Of a DNA stretch of 64,000 nt, positions 10,117-18,933 are shown piece after piece. The translations under genes were made by a program, and so were the position numbers. Source of the stretch: Deltaproteobacteria bacterium (lineage in GTDB: Bacteria > Myxococcota_A > UBA796 > UBA2385); NCBI GenBank assembly GCA_018401435.1, contig JAGYJW010000003.1, forward strand, positions 62,001-126,000. The letters run 5' to 3'. How positions within the stretch are numbered: the first letter of the stretch is position 1; every line of letters begins with the position of its first letter. The notes below the pieces were generated by a model. The model was not told where the DNA came from. It made no database searches and saw nothing but the letters and a program-made list of their open reading frames with translations.

Positions 10117-10926
10117 TCAGAAGGTGTACTTGAGATAGGCCGAGAAGTTGGCGCCCAGGTCGAAGCCGATGGCGTAGAAGGCGTCCACGTCGGCACCCAC
10201 CGAGAAGTGGGAGAGCTTCGTGTAGTATTCGAAGGTGGGTCCGCCCATCACCACCGGGTGAGGCGTGGTGTGGTAGGCGGGCTGCGCGCCGCCCCATTCA
10301 CCAGCGACCACATCGTCCAGGTAGTACTGCTCGTTCATGAGCAGGGGGGACAGCAGGATGCCGCCGCCGGCCCGGAAGCCGATGCCCATGCGCCGGGAGG
10401 GGTAGGCCGAGATCTCCCACACGCCCGCCAGGGTGTAGGTCCGGAGGTCGCCCTGCAGCAAGGGACCGGGCACGCCGGGCTTGTTGGGGCATTCGGCCGA
10501 GGCCTGGTAGTCGTAGTGGCAGCCGTTGTGGATGCCCTGGGAGAAGAGCAGCTCGCCGGCCATGGACATGCGCTCTTTGTCCACGAAGTCGCGCCCGACG
10601 GACAGACCCAGGGAGATGCCCGGGTTCACGAAGCCGAGGAAGTTGCCCAGGTACATTGCGCCGCCCACATTGGACTTGGCATAGGTACCGCGGACGATCT
10701 CCTTGACCGGCCCGGTGGCGCGATCGCGCCCGGAGCGGCTGGTCTTCTTCTTCTTCTTGTTGCCGTCGAGGTCGAGGTCGTAGTCGTAGTCGTCGTCTGC
10801 AGCTTCGCCGCCGCCGGCATCGTCCTCTTCTTCATCCTGCGCCTGCGCGGTGTTGGCAAAGGAGGAGAGGCCCAGCAAGGCCGGTGCAGCGAGGAGGCAG
10901 GACAGCAGGAGCGGGGTGGCCTTCAT
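10117..10926 (-). CDS. Outer-membrane beta-barrel protein, GltH/NfsH-position subunit
   Basis: A 269-residue exported protein: signal peptide 1-29 (TAQAQ), an acidic and tyrosine-rich stretch at 31-55, five lysines at 57-61, then alternating hydrophobic and aromatic strands to a C-terminal YLKYTF. A final phenylalanine after alternating residues is the usual end of an outer-membrane barrel. It is last in the nine-gene cluster, where GltH/NfsH, also a predicted outer-membrane barrel, is found in Myxococcus. The identification is by position and fold type, not by a recognised motif; the name CglE is sometimes used for similar small barrel proteins. A hairpin at 10976-11011 separates it from the previous gene, and the ribosome-binding site GGATGA is weak, so it may be expressed at its own level. 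Confidence 0.68.
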   Translation of the reverse strand: MKATPLLLSCLLAAPALLGLSSFANTAQAQDEEEDDAGGGEAADDDYDYDLDLDGNKKKKKTSRSGRDRATGPVKEIVRGTYAKSNVGGAMYLGNFLGFVNPGISLGLSVGRDFVDKERMSMAGELLFSQGIHNGCHYDYQASAECPNKPGVPGPLLQGDLRTYTLAGVWEISAYPSRRMGIGFRAGGGILLSPLLMNEQYYLDDVVAGEWGGAQPAYHTTPHPVVMGGPTFEYYTKLSHFSVGADVDAFYAIGFDLGANFSAYLKYTF

Positions 10927-10975
10927 GATTCATCCGATGTCGAGACGCGGGGAGGGCTGCGAGCAGCGCTAACGG

Positions 10976-11011
10976 ACAGCGGCCCCCGGCCAAGGGCGCG
11001 AGGACCGCTGT
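10976..11011 (-). other. Intercistronic inverted repeat before the GltH-position gene
   Basis: ACAGCGG and CCGCTGT form a 7-bp stem around a GC-rich 22-base interior, in the 109-base gap between the FHA/TonB gene and the last barrel gene. It could act as an attenuator or as an mRNA-processing or stabilising structure. It lacks a T-run, and no function can be shown from sequence. Confidence 0.35.
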
Positions 11012-11035
11012 TGTATCACACCCAGGGGGTGGGCG

Positions 11036-13003
11036 TCAGCCCGGAGCGAAGATGAAGGGGTAGGACACGATCACGATGCCGCCGCCCTTGGGCTCGGGGA
11101 ACTTGAAGCGCATGAAGCGACCCGTGATGCAGCTCTCGACCGACGCGTTGCTCATCGTGGAGGACTTGATGTCGGCCTTGGAGACCGAACCGTCCTTGGC
11201 GATGACGAACTTGACGGTGATCTTGCCGCCCAGGTTGGGGTTCTTGGTCAGCTCCCGCTGGTAGCAGTAGCGGATCTGGTTCATGTTGCGCTTGATGACG
11301 GCGTCGATGAGCGACTTGTCCAAGGCACCCAGGATGATGGGGTCGCCGCCGATCCGGCCGATGCCACCCTCGCCCTTGGCGCCGAAGTTGCCGCCACCCG
11401 AGCCGTAGCCCGAGGAGCCCGACCCACGGCCCTTGGTGCCGAGGCCGCCGAGGCCCTCTGCAGAGCCGCCGCCGCCGAGGCCGGAGCCGCGGGAGCCGAG
11501 GCCGCCGGAGCCGATCTGGGTGCCCTTGGCGCCGATGAGGCCGCCGATGCCGCCCTGCAGGTCGGAGTTCAGGTTGGAGGAGCCGAAGACGCCGTCGAGC
11601 TCGCTGCCCTCGCGGAGAGCGCCCAGAACGCCGGCGTTCTCAGCGACTTCCTTGTCGAGCTGCTTCTTCTCCATCTCGACCTTGTTGCCCTTGGCCTTGT
11701 CCATCTTGGCGTCTTTCTTGCCAACCTTGCCCTCTTCCTTCTTGGCCTTGGCGCCTTCGCCGGCGTCAGGGTTGGCTTCGGGCTTCTTGTCGGCCTTGGG
11801 CTGCTCGGGTTCGGGCTGCTGGAGGAGCAGCTCGACGAAGCGGTCCGGGACCTCCATCACCTCGTTTTCGGGAGGCGGCGGGCTCGTGATGATCACGATC
11901 GCCAGCATCGCGAAGATGAAGGTCATGAAGGCCATGATGCCGAGGAAGGGGTAGTCGAGCTGATCCGTCAGCTTCGCGATGACCTTCTTGCCCGGGTACA
12001 CCATCTGGCCGAAGATGATGCTATTGCCGACATCGGCGACGACGCGGGTGTCATCGCCGATCGGCACCTGGTACTGGCCGGAGCCCGAGGCGGTGGCCTT
12101 GCCGGACTCGATCAGCTCCTGCAAGGTGTGGCGCTCTTCGCCGATGTCCACAAAGCCCGACCACTTGTCGGAGACATTGCAGACATACTGGCCGCCCACC
12201 CACTCGAAGAGGGAGTACTCGTCCTTGGGCAGGTTCTCGGCCGGCACGTAGAACTCGTTGCGCCACTCCTCGGTGGCTTCCGACAGCGTGGGGCCAAAGG
12301 CCCAGGCGATCTTGCCAAAGAAGGGGGGCACCCAAGCGATGGGCAGGCCCAGGTAGCGCCAACGCAGCCCGGTGGAGGAGCCCGCCGTGACCGGCTTGCC
12401 ACCCTTGGCGTAGTGCTTGACGTCCAGGATGGTCTCGCTCCAGACCTGCGCCACCTCGAGGACCTTGCCGGTCTTGGTGTCGAGGCCGGCGTCGCCGGAG
12501 CCTGTGCCCGAGCGCATGAGGAAGGCCATCACGTCTTCGACGGGGGCGCCTTCCAGATCGCTGTCTTCGCCGGCATCCTCGCTCTCGAGGGCGGCGGGCA
12601 GGGCGTCGTCGGCGGGCTCGGACTGCAGCATGCCCTCGGTGGGGGCGCCGCCGACCTGGGTGGCCTCTTCGTCGGCGAAGGCCTGCTCATCCACGATGCT
12701 GATCTGGATGGTCACGCCGCCGACGCCGATGCTGTCGCCGGTGCGCAGCGCGACGTTGTTGACCTTTTCGCCGTTCACGACGGTCCCGCCTTCGCTGCCG
12801 AGGTCCAGGAGCTGGACGGAGTCGTCGTCGCCGACGTTGATCACCGCGTGGAGGTCGGCCAGAGCGGCGTCATCGATGCGGAGCATTGCGGCGGGGCCGC
12901 GTCCGATCGTGACGCTCTCGGCGGAGATCTCCTCTCGCCGCTGGAATTCCCCTTCCGAGTAGATCTCGAAGGTGAGGACGAGCTTGTTGCTGGCATTCGC
13001 CAT
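11036..13003 (-). CDS. gltG: FHA and TonB-C (AgmX/PglI-type) trans-envelope protein, GltG/NfsG-like
   Basis: A 655-residue inner-membrane protein. Residues ~25-100 are an FHA domain (VTIGRGPAAMLRIDD, then LHAVI, then TVVNGEKV), a phosphothreonine-binding fold, on the cytoplasmic side. A middle soluble domain follows (~180-345), one transmembrane helix at ~352-373, a Pro/Glu/Lys-rich spacer (~375-470), a Gly-rich linker (~500-555), and a TonB-like C-terminal domain (~560-655) containing MNQIRYCYQRELTKNP and KITVKFVIAKDGSV. This order matches PglI/GltG and NfsG of Myxococcus, which link the cytoplasmic motor side to periplasmic and outer-membrane parts. It is in the seventh position of the A-H order, as expected. 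Confidence 0.82.
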   Translation of the reverse strand: MANASNKLVLTFEIYSEGEFQRREEISAESVTIGRGPAAMLRIDDAALADLHAVINVGDDDSVQLLDLGSEGGTVVNGEKVNNVALRTGDSIGVGGVTIQISIVDEQAFADEEATQVGGAPTEGMLQSEPADDALPAALESEDAGEDSDLEGAPVEDVMAFLMRSGTGSGDAGLDTKTGKVLEVAQVWSETILDVKHYAKGGKPVTAGSSTGLRWRYLGLPIAWVPPFFGKIAWAFGPTLSEATEEWRNEFYVPAENLPKDEYSLFEWVGGQYVCNVSDKWSGFVDIGEERHTLQELIESGKATASGSGQYQVPIGDDTRVVADVGNSIIFGQMVYPGKKVIAKLTDQLDYPFLGIMAFMTFIFAMLAIVIITSPPPPENEVMEVPDRFVELLLQQPEPEQPKADKKPEANPDAGEGAKAKKEEGKVGKKDAKMDKAKGNKVEMEKKQLDKEVAENAGVLGALREGSELDGVFGSSNLNSDLQGGIGGLIGAKGTQIGSGGLGSRGSGLGGGGSAEGLGGLGTKGRGSGSSGYGSGGGNFGAKGEGGIGRIGGDPIILGALDKSLIDAVIKRNMNQIRYCYQRELTKNPNLGGKITVKFVIAKDGSVSKADIKSSTMSNASVESCITGRFMRFKFPEPKGGGIVIVSYPFIFAPG

Positions 13004-13070
13004 TGGAAAACCTCAGGGTGGGGCGGGGCGCCCGTTGGATGCCGGTTCAGATCGCCGACGGCGGGGGCCG

Positions 13071-13352
13071 CTACTTGATCTCGTCCACCGAGTCCTTCAT
13101 CTCTTCATTGAAGTCGGTGCGGAGTCGGATGAGGGGATTGAAAGAGGCCCGCTTCCGGTCGAGGAGCAGCGCGCCCTGGGGCTTCACCAGCTCACCCGCG
13201 ACTTCGAGGCCTTCGAAGTCGATCTCGGTCTTGGACTTATACTTGACCTTGCGGTCGTCGCCGCCGCCTTCGTCGTCTTGGGCGAAGGCCAGGCCGGAGG
13301 TCATGCCGAGGGCGGTGACGACAGCGATGCGAGCGATGAGGGAGCGAGTCAT
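13071..13352 (-). CDS. Small periplasmic protein, GltF/NfsF-position, copy 2
   Basis: A 93-residue exported protein with signal peptide 1-24 (LAFAQ). The mature part shares with the next-upstream gene the pattern R-K/R-V-x-Y-x-x-x-TEID-x-E, then KR-x-x-F-x-P-x-I-x-LRTDF-x-x-EM-x-x-SVD-x-I. The two are therefore tandem paralogues. The ATG at 13352, with GAGG upstream, is chosen over an earlier frame start at 13514 because the signal peptide begins there. In Myxococcus a single small F protein lies between E and G. The 256 bases between the two copies hold no gene that I can support. Confidence 0.75.
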   Translation of the reverse strand: MTRSLIARIAVVTALGMTSGLAFAQDDEGGGDDRKVKYKSKTEIDFEGLEVAGELVKPQGALLLDRKRASFNPLIRLRTDFNEEMKDSVDEIK

Positions 13353-13608
13353 CTGGGCCTCGAGTCCGGGTCGGGGGGCGACCCGTGAGAGAGATGGGTT
13401 TGGATGCCAGCACGGGGACCATACCAAGGCGGCATGGTGGTGAAAACCCTCTACCGGCCGTTCTGTGTATGGCGATGCGTAGCGTGCAGTCTGAGGCAAG
13501 GCCTGCCGTGGCACAACGCGAGACCTGCAAAGGTAGCGTCAAGCCGCGCCAGTGGCGCAGAAGATCGCCGATCGAACCGGGCGCAGGGCGTCATGGCCGG
13601 CGGCGCCT

Positions 13609-13869
13609 TCATCGGATCTGATCCACCGACTCGCTCATCTCGACCGCGAAGTCGGTGCGCAGCTTGATCATCGGGGGGAAGCCCATGCGCTTCTGCTCGG
13701 CGACCAGGCTGAGCGGGGGGCGTTGCAGGGTGGCTTCGATTGCGAGCGCTTCGATGTCGATCTCGGTGACGGCCTGGTAGATCACCCGCCGGCTGGCCGT
13801 TTCGGGCTCTTGGGCCGCGGCGGTCAGGGGGGCCAGCACCAGGCCAAGCAGGATGAAGGGGCGGGACAT
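13609..13869 (-). CDS. Small periplasmic protein, GltF/NfsF-position, copy 1
   Basis: An 86-residue exported protein with signal peptide 1-19 (LTAAAQ) and a mature part of only ~67 residues. It ends IKLRTDFAVEMSESVDQIR, closely matching the end of the downstream paralogue. The start ATG at 13869 has a consensus GGAGG seven bases upstream. It follows the TPR lipoprotein (E) by 108 bases. The sequence shows no catalytic motif; a short periplasmic structural or adaptor role within the complex is inferred from its position only. Confidence 0.75.
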   Translation of the reverse strand: MSRPFILLGLVLAPLTAAAQEPETASRRVIYQAVTEIDIEALAIEATLQRPPLSLVAEQKRMGFPPMIKLRTDFAVEMSESVDQIR

Positions 13870-13977
13870 GGGGACCTCCGCACAGCAGAACACCCCGGCG
13901 GGGGCCGGGGTGCTTGTTTCTGACATCAGCGCGGGGAAGGGGTTCCCAGGATCCGACCGAAATCGGCGCCCAGGTGC

Positions 13978-15495
13978 CTACTCGCCGCCGCCCACGGTGC
14001 CCTGGGTGGGGCTGTTGTCGGGTGCCGGTTCCGGGGCCGGGGCGGGCTCGCCGCCTTCGGGTGCCGGAGCCGGGGCTGCGCCACCGCCGCCGCATTCGGG
14101 GATGATGCCCTCGATCTGCGGCAGCACGTCGTCGACGAAGGTCATCACGTCGCCGGCCATGTCGGCCTCGCCCGCTTCGACGACCATCTGGGCCTGCTCG
14201 AGCACCATCATGCCCATCTCGGTGCCGCCCATCTCGACCATCATCGGGCACTCGCCATACTGGTCCAGCAGGCCCTTGAGCTTGGTGACCTTGGTCTTGA
14301 GCTCTTCGAGCTTGGCCATCTGGCGCTTCTTGCGCTCTTCGGCTTCCTTGGCCTTGCGCTCCTCTTCGCGCTTCCGGGCCTCTTCGATGGCCTGGGACTC
14401 CTTGATGCGCTCGCGCAACAGGAAGACCTTGTGGTCCGGGGTGAGCTTGCCGGCGTTGAGGTCTACGAAGTCGGCCAGGATCTTATCGGCCTTCTTGTAG
14501 TCCTTGAGGTACTTCTCGTAGAGGGCCGCAGCGTTGAAGTAGGCCAGGTCGCTGTCGGGCTTGGTGGCCAGGATCTCGTCATAGAGCTTGGCGGCTCCTT
14601 CGAAGTCCTTGTTGCCGCGCAGGGCGACGGCCAGGCCCAGGCGCCCGTCCAGGCTGCCGGGCTCACCCTTGAGGGCGGCCTCGAAAGCCTGCGTTGCCAG
14701 CCCATAGTCGCCGGAATTCAGCGCCACGTAGCCAAGGTTGAGGTTGGCCTCGAGGTTGTCCGGGTCGAGCTTGCGGGCGGTCTGGAACTCGTCGATCGCC
14801 GCGGTCTCGTTGTCCATGGCGAGAAAGGTGACGCCGATATTGTTGTAGATGCCGGCGTCGCCTTCGGCCAGGGTCTTGGCCTTTTCGGCGCAGAGCTGGC
14901 TGAGCGCGAATCTGCCCTGGGCGAAGTAGACGCGGCTGAGGTTCCGGTAGGCGCCAACATTCTTGGGGTCGCTCAGCAGGATGGTGCGCGCCTGTTCGAC
15001 GGCCTCATCGGGCATCTTGGCGGCGATCATCGCCTCCATGAGGCTGTTGCGGACCTTGAGGTCGTCGGGGTTCTTCTCCAGCCAGCCCTGGTAGAGGGTG
15101 ACCGACTCGGCGCCCTTGCCCTGGCGGGACAAGGCGTCGCCCAGGGCAAAGAGGGCCTGGCCGTAGCTGGGATCGCTGTTCAGGGCGGCCCGGTAGTGGG
15201 TGATCGCGCCGTCATAGTTGCCCATGCGTTCGGCGGTCCAACCGGCGTTGAATTGGGCCTTCGTGTAGTCGGGCTTGGCTGCTGCAGCGGCCGCGAACTG
15301 CGCGTAGGCGCCGGCATAGTCGAGCTTGCCGTCTTTGCCGGGTGCTTGGAGGATCACCACGCCATTGAGGAAGGACTGGGTGGGATTGACCACCCCGGCT
15401 TCATCCGGGTTGACCTTCTTCGGGCCGCAGCCCACCAGGACGGTGGGCACCGAAACCGAGAGGGCGAGGGCGATAACGAGGGTGCGAAGGGTCAC
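13978..15495 (-). CDS. gltE: TPR lipoprotein, GltE/AglT or NfsE-like
   Basis: A 505-residue lipoprotein: lipobox VLVGC (Cys23), then about eight TPR units between ~60 and ~360 (for example AQFNAGWTAERMGNYDGAITHY and AYRNLSRVYFAQGRFALSQL), a charged coiled coil with Glu/Lys/Arg runs (~385-430), and a Pro/Ala/Glu/Gly-rich tail. This is the layout of AglT (GltE), a lipoprotein of the Myxococcus gliding complex. The start is a GTG at 15495 with AGGAGAA six bases upstream; a longer frame to 15606 is Ser/Pro-rich and overlaps the upstream gene. It lies between the large TPR protein (D) and the small F proteins, the expected order. Confidence 0.82.
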   Translation of the reverse strand: MTLRTLVIALALSVSVPTVLVGCGPKKVNPDEAGVVNPTQSFLNGVVILQAPGKDGKLDYAGAYAQFAAAAAAKPDYTKAQFNAGWTAERMGNYDGAITHYRAALNSDPSYGQALFALGDALSRQGKGAESVTLYQGWLEKNPDDLKVRNSLMEAMIAAKMPDEAVEQARTILLSDPKNVGAYRNLSRVYFAQGRFALSQLCAEKAKTLAEGDAGIYNNIGVTFLAMDNETAAIDEFQTARKLDPDNLEANLNLGYVALNSGDYGLATQAFEAALKGEPGSLDGRLGLAVALRGNKDFEGAAKLYDEILATKPDSDLAYFNAAALYEKYLKDYKKADKILADFVDLNAGKLTPDHKVFLLRERIKESQAIEEARKREEERKAKEAEERKKRQMAKLEELKTKVTKLKGLLDQYGECPMMVEMGGTEMGMMVLEQAQMVVEAGEADMAGDVMTFVDDVLPQIEGIIPECGGGGAAPAPAPEGGEPAPAPEPAPDNSPTQGTVGGGE

Positions 15496-15583
15496 GATTC
15501 TTCTCCTGTCGCGGCGAGCAGGGTCCGCCGGCGGGGAGCTGTGAGACGGAGAACTGTGCGGCGGAGATGGGGACGGTGCGGGA

Positions 15584-18500
15584 CTAGGGCTGCTTCTCGT
15601 AGTCAACCTGCATCCGCGCGCGCGCGGTGTAGGTCGGCTTCATCAGCTCTTCGAAGAGCACCGGGTAGTCGTCGGGGCGAAGCTCGCCCAGACGGCGCGT
15701 CGCAAAGGCGGTGTTCTGGTTGTACAGGTTGAGCTCGTAGGACTTCTCGAGGGCCTGTCCGTAGACATTGGTGGCCTTCTCGACCTGCACATAGGCCTTG
15801 TCTTCCAGACCCATCCGGTACAGCTCGGTCTGATCCGCGGTCAGGTATTCCGGGCTGTAGGAGGTCTTGAGGCTGTCCGACATATTCTCGTAGGCCTTGC
15901 CCAGCTTGACCAGGGCCGCGAGACCCCACTCGCCAGCGCCGGTCTTGACGATCTCCACATAGGTCTTTTCGACCGCCTGGAGCGCGCGGGCCTTGCTGGT
16001 GAGCTGGTCGAGGAGGAGCTGGTCGATCTGCTTGGGCTTCATGCCCGACCTGGGCGGCCCGGAGATCTTCATGTCCATGTACCGGGACCACTCGGCCTCG
16101 GCCTGCTTGTACATGATCTGGGCGACGAACTCGGTGGCGGCGGGCATCTCGGTGCCCTTGGCCTTGAGGTCGGCGTAGGCCGCGAGGGTCTCCTGCCAGT
16201 GCTTGTCGGCCTTGGCCTGCTGGCTGGTCTGCTCGAGGTTGAGACCGTAGTGCAGGCGGGCGTAGAAGACCTGGTCCACCGAGGCGCCAGCGGGCGGCTT
16301 GGTGAAGAAGTTGTACCACTCGACCGAGGACTCCTTGAGCTTGCCCTGCTCCTCCAGGATGGTCGCGCGATCGACCAGAATGGAGGGCACGCGCTCGTCG
16401 TCGGCGTAGGTGATGACGAAGCGGCTGAGGTCGTCCACGGCCTTGTCGGGCTCGCCCATGGCCTTGCGGAAGAGGGCGGCCGAGTAGAGGGCGTCCTTGG
16501 TGTTCTCGTGCTTGTCGCCCCGCTTGGGGTCCTGGTCCAAGGTGAACAGGGTCTCGTACCAGGTGGCCGAGTTGCTGAAGTCGGCGACGCTCTCGTAGTC
16601 GTAGCCGAGCAGGGCGACCTGGTTCTTGTAGTACTTGGACTGCGGGAAGGCGTCGATCAGGGTGTGGCGGGCCTCCATGCTCTTGGACACCAGCCCCTGG
16701 TTCCGGAAGTAGAAGGCCGCGTTGTTGAGGGCCTGGTCGGCCACCTCGGACTTCGGGAACTCGCCGTAGAAGGCCATGTAGCCGGCGGCAGCCTTCTTCT
16801 CGTCCTTGTCGCTGGCGAAGCTCACCTCGATGACCTTGAAGGAGGCGCGCTCGTAGATGTTGTAGACCTCGGTCTTGAAGGCCTTGGAGCCCAGGCCATC
16901 CTGGTCGTAGAAGGCCTTGCTGACCTCCTTGAGGTTGGACCAGTCCTCCACCAGGGCGAAGGAGTCCAGGATGAGGTTGGCGGCCTGCTCGGCTTCCTTG
17001 GACTTGGGGTCCATGCCGATGACGGTGCGGAAGCGGTCTGATGCGTCCTTGAAGCGGTTGTGGTTGTAGAGCAGGTAGGCCGACTTGTAGATGATGTTCC
17101 GGGTCTTCTTGCTCTCGGGGTAGAGCGTCGAGTACTGGTCACAGGCCTTGATGACGTTCTCTTCCCAGGGCGTCAGCGGGATGGCATCGGTCTTCTTGCC
17201 ATCGGTCTTGGCGGCGTTGCCTTCCTTCTTCTCCACCTTCGTCATCTCGTCAGCGGCGAAGATGGCGGACTCGGCGCAGAACTCGGAGTGCTGGCCCTTG
17301 GGGTCCAGGGCGACCACGGCCATATACTGCTCGTAGGACTCGTCGAACTTCTTGAGCTTGTAGAGCAGCTCGCCATAGGCGTAGCGCATCTCGTAGCTGT
17401 GCTTGCCCTGCGGGAACTCCTTCATGTAGACGGAGTAGGCCTGCTCGGCGAGCTCATAGGTCTCGCGGGCCTGCTTGCCGGCGCCCAGCTTCTTGGCCTC
17501 GTCGTGGTAGTTGATGGCCACGGTGCGGAGGTTCTTTTCGATGTAGCCGAGGGCGTCCTTGAGGGCGTCCTGGTCGCTGCTGTTGGACCGGGCCCAGGCG
17601 CTGTTGGCGCCATAGGTCTTGAGGAGCCGGTCGATCTCGGCCAGGGTCTCCTTCTTGCGGCCCATCTTGGTGTAGGCGCCCACGATCTCGTTCTGGTATT
17701 CTGGGGCGTCGCCAGACTGGGGGTTCTCGGCGATGAGCCGCCGGTAGGTCTGGATGCACTCCTCGAACTTGCCCTGCTCGAAGTAGGTGCTCGCGAGGCG
17801 CTTGAGCATCGCGGTGATGAGGTCCTTCTTGCCGAGCTTGTTGAAGTACTCGTAGGCCTCGTTCATCTGGCCGGCGTCGGCGAAGAAGCGCACGAGATCC
17901 TTGAGGGCCTCGTCCTGCAGCGTGAGGCGCTTCTTGTCGTCGGTGCCGTCGCCCTGGGTCATCGAGAAGGCGACCACGGACTTCATGGTCTCGATGGCCT
18001 TGCCGTATTCGCCGACGTTGTAGTAGCACCAGCCCAGCTTGTAGCTGGCGAAGGCATACTGGGGCGAGTCCTTGTAGCGGGTGGCCTTCTGGTAGGCGAG
18101 AAGGGCCTTGTAGGCGTTGTTCTCGTCAAAGTAGTACTCACCGATCTGCACATAGGCGTCCGGCAGGTAGCCGGAGTCGGGGTAGGTGCGGACCAGGCGG
18201 GTGTACTCTTCGACGGCGTCCTTGCGCTCACCGATGTCGGCCAGCGCGTTGGCCAGGAAGAAGGTGGCCTCGTCGGCGCGCTGGTACTGAGGGTAGTTCT
18301 CGAGGATGAGGCGGTAGAGCTTGATGGCCCGGTCGGCCCACTTGCGGCTCTCGGTCGTATTGGCCTTCATCGTCTCGAGCTTGCCGGTGTCGGCGCACTT
18401 CGGGTCGTTGAAGCAGGCGTCGTAGTCGGTCTGGAACTGCTTCTGTTCGTCGAGGTAGAAGTCGCGGCCCTCTTCGAAGTAGAGCTCCGCCAGTCGGAGC

Positions 18501-18784
18501 ATCATCTCGGCCTTCTGGGTGCCCTGGGGCGCCCGGTTGTCGAGGATGTCCTTGAGGAACTTCATCGACTCGTGGCGCTTTTCACGCGCCATCTGCCGGT
18601 AGGCCTCGCTCTTGCTCTGGGTGTCGACGTCGGAGAGCTTGAGGACCCGGCGCTCCTCCTTCTTGTCGCGGTCGTCGTCTTCGGCGGCCTGGGCCTGGCC
18701 GAACGGACCGCTGGGGTTCACCGCCGGAGCAGCAATGCTCAGGGCGAGCATGGCGACGGTGGGGACAAGGAACGAGCGCTTCAT
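15584..18784 (-). CDS. gltD: Large periplasmic TPR protein, GltD/AgmU or NfsD-like
   Basis: A 1066-residue protein with signal peptide ~1-34 (QAQAAE) followed by a charged DDDRDKKEERR segment. The rest is almost wholly helical TPR or TPR-like repeats, e.g. YRLILENYPQYQRADEATFFLA, EEYTRLVRTYPDSGYLPDAY, IQTYRRLIAENPQSGDAPEY and KFDESYEQYMAVVALDPKG. Length, export signal and repeat content match AgmU (GltD) and NfsD, which form a periplasmic scaffold. ATG at 18784 with GAGAGG upstream. It is preceded by the smaller TPR gene (C, 149 bases) and followed by the TPR lipoprotein (E, 88 bases). No frameshift is seen over 3.2 kb. Confidence 0.85.
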   Translation of the reverse strand: MKRSFLVPTVAMLALSIAAPAVNPSGPFGQAQAAEDDDRDKKEERRVLKLSDVDTQSKSEAYRQMAREKRHESMKFLKDILDNRAPQGTQKAEMMLRLAELYFEEGRDFYLDEQKQFQTDYDACFNDPKCADTGKLETMKANTTESRKWADRAIKLYRLILENYPQYQRADEATFFLANALADIGERKDAVEEYTRLVRTYPDSGYLPDAYVQIGEYYFDENNAYKALLAYQKATRYKDSPQYAFASYKLGWCYYNVGEYGKAIETMKSVVAFSMTQGDGTDDKKRLTLQDEALKDLVRFFADAGQMNEAYEYFNKLGKKDLITAMLKRLASTYFEQGKFEECIQTYRRLIAENPQSGDAPEYQNEIVGAYTKMGRKKETLAEIDRLLKTYGANSAWARSNSSDQDALKDALGYIEKNLRTVAINYHDEAKKLGAGKQARETYELAEQAYSVYMKEFPQGKHSYEMRYAYGELLYKLKKFDESYEQYMAVVALDPKGQHSEFCAESAIFAADEMTKVEKKEGNAAKTDGKKTDAIPLTPWEENVIKACDQYSTLYPESKKTRNIIYKSAYLLYNHNRFKDASDRFRTVIGMDPKSKEAEQAANLILDSFALVEDWSNLKEVSKAFYDQDGLGSKAFKTEVYNIYERASFKVIEVSFASDKDEKKAAAGYMAFYGEFPKSEVADQALNNAAFYFRNQGLVSKSMEARHTLIDAFPQSKYYKNQVALLGYDYESVADFSNSATWYETLFTLDQDPKRGDKHENTKDALYSAALFRKAMGEPDKAVDDLSRFVITYADDERVPSILVDRATILEEQGKLKESSVEWYNFFTKPPAGASVDQVFYARLHYGLNLEQTSQQAKADKHWQETLAAYADLKAKGTEMPAATEFVAQIMYKQAEAEWSRYMDMKISGPPRSGMKPKQIDQLLLDQLTSKARALQAVEKTYVEIVKTGAGEWGLAALVKLGKAYENMSDSLKTSYSPEYLTADQTELYRMGLEDKAYVQVEKATNVYGQALEKSYELNLYNQNTAFATRRLGELRPDDYPVLFEELMKPTYTARARMQVDYEKQP

Positions 18785-18933
18785 GTTGAACCTCTCGCGG
18801 GCGCAGGTTTGGGATTGCGCGGCGCTGACCGGTGATGCCGGAGGACCGGTCAGGGTGGAAACAGGCCCGCCGCAAGGGCGGGCGTAGGAAACAAGTGGGT
18901 GCGGCGGAGCGGGAGGGCCGGTGGGCCCCCGCG

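Noticed and set aside
17060..18835. A 591-codon Leu/Val-rich frame on the plus strand
   Set aside because: It is the complement of the helical gltD-like gene; the hydrophobic look comes from reversed Glu, Lys and Asp codons.
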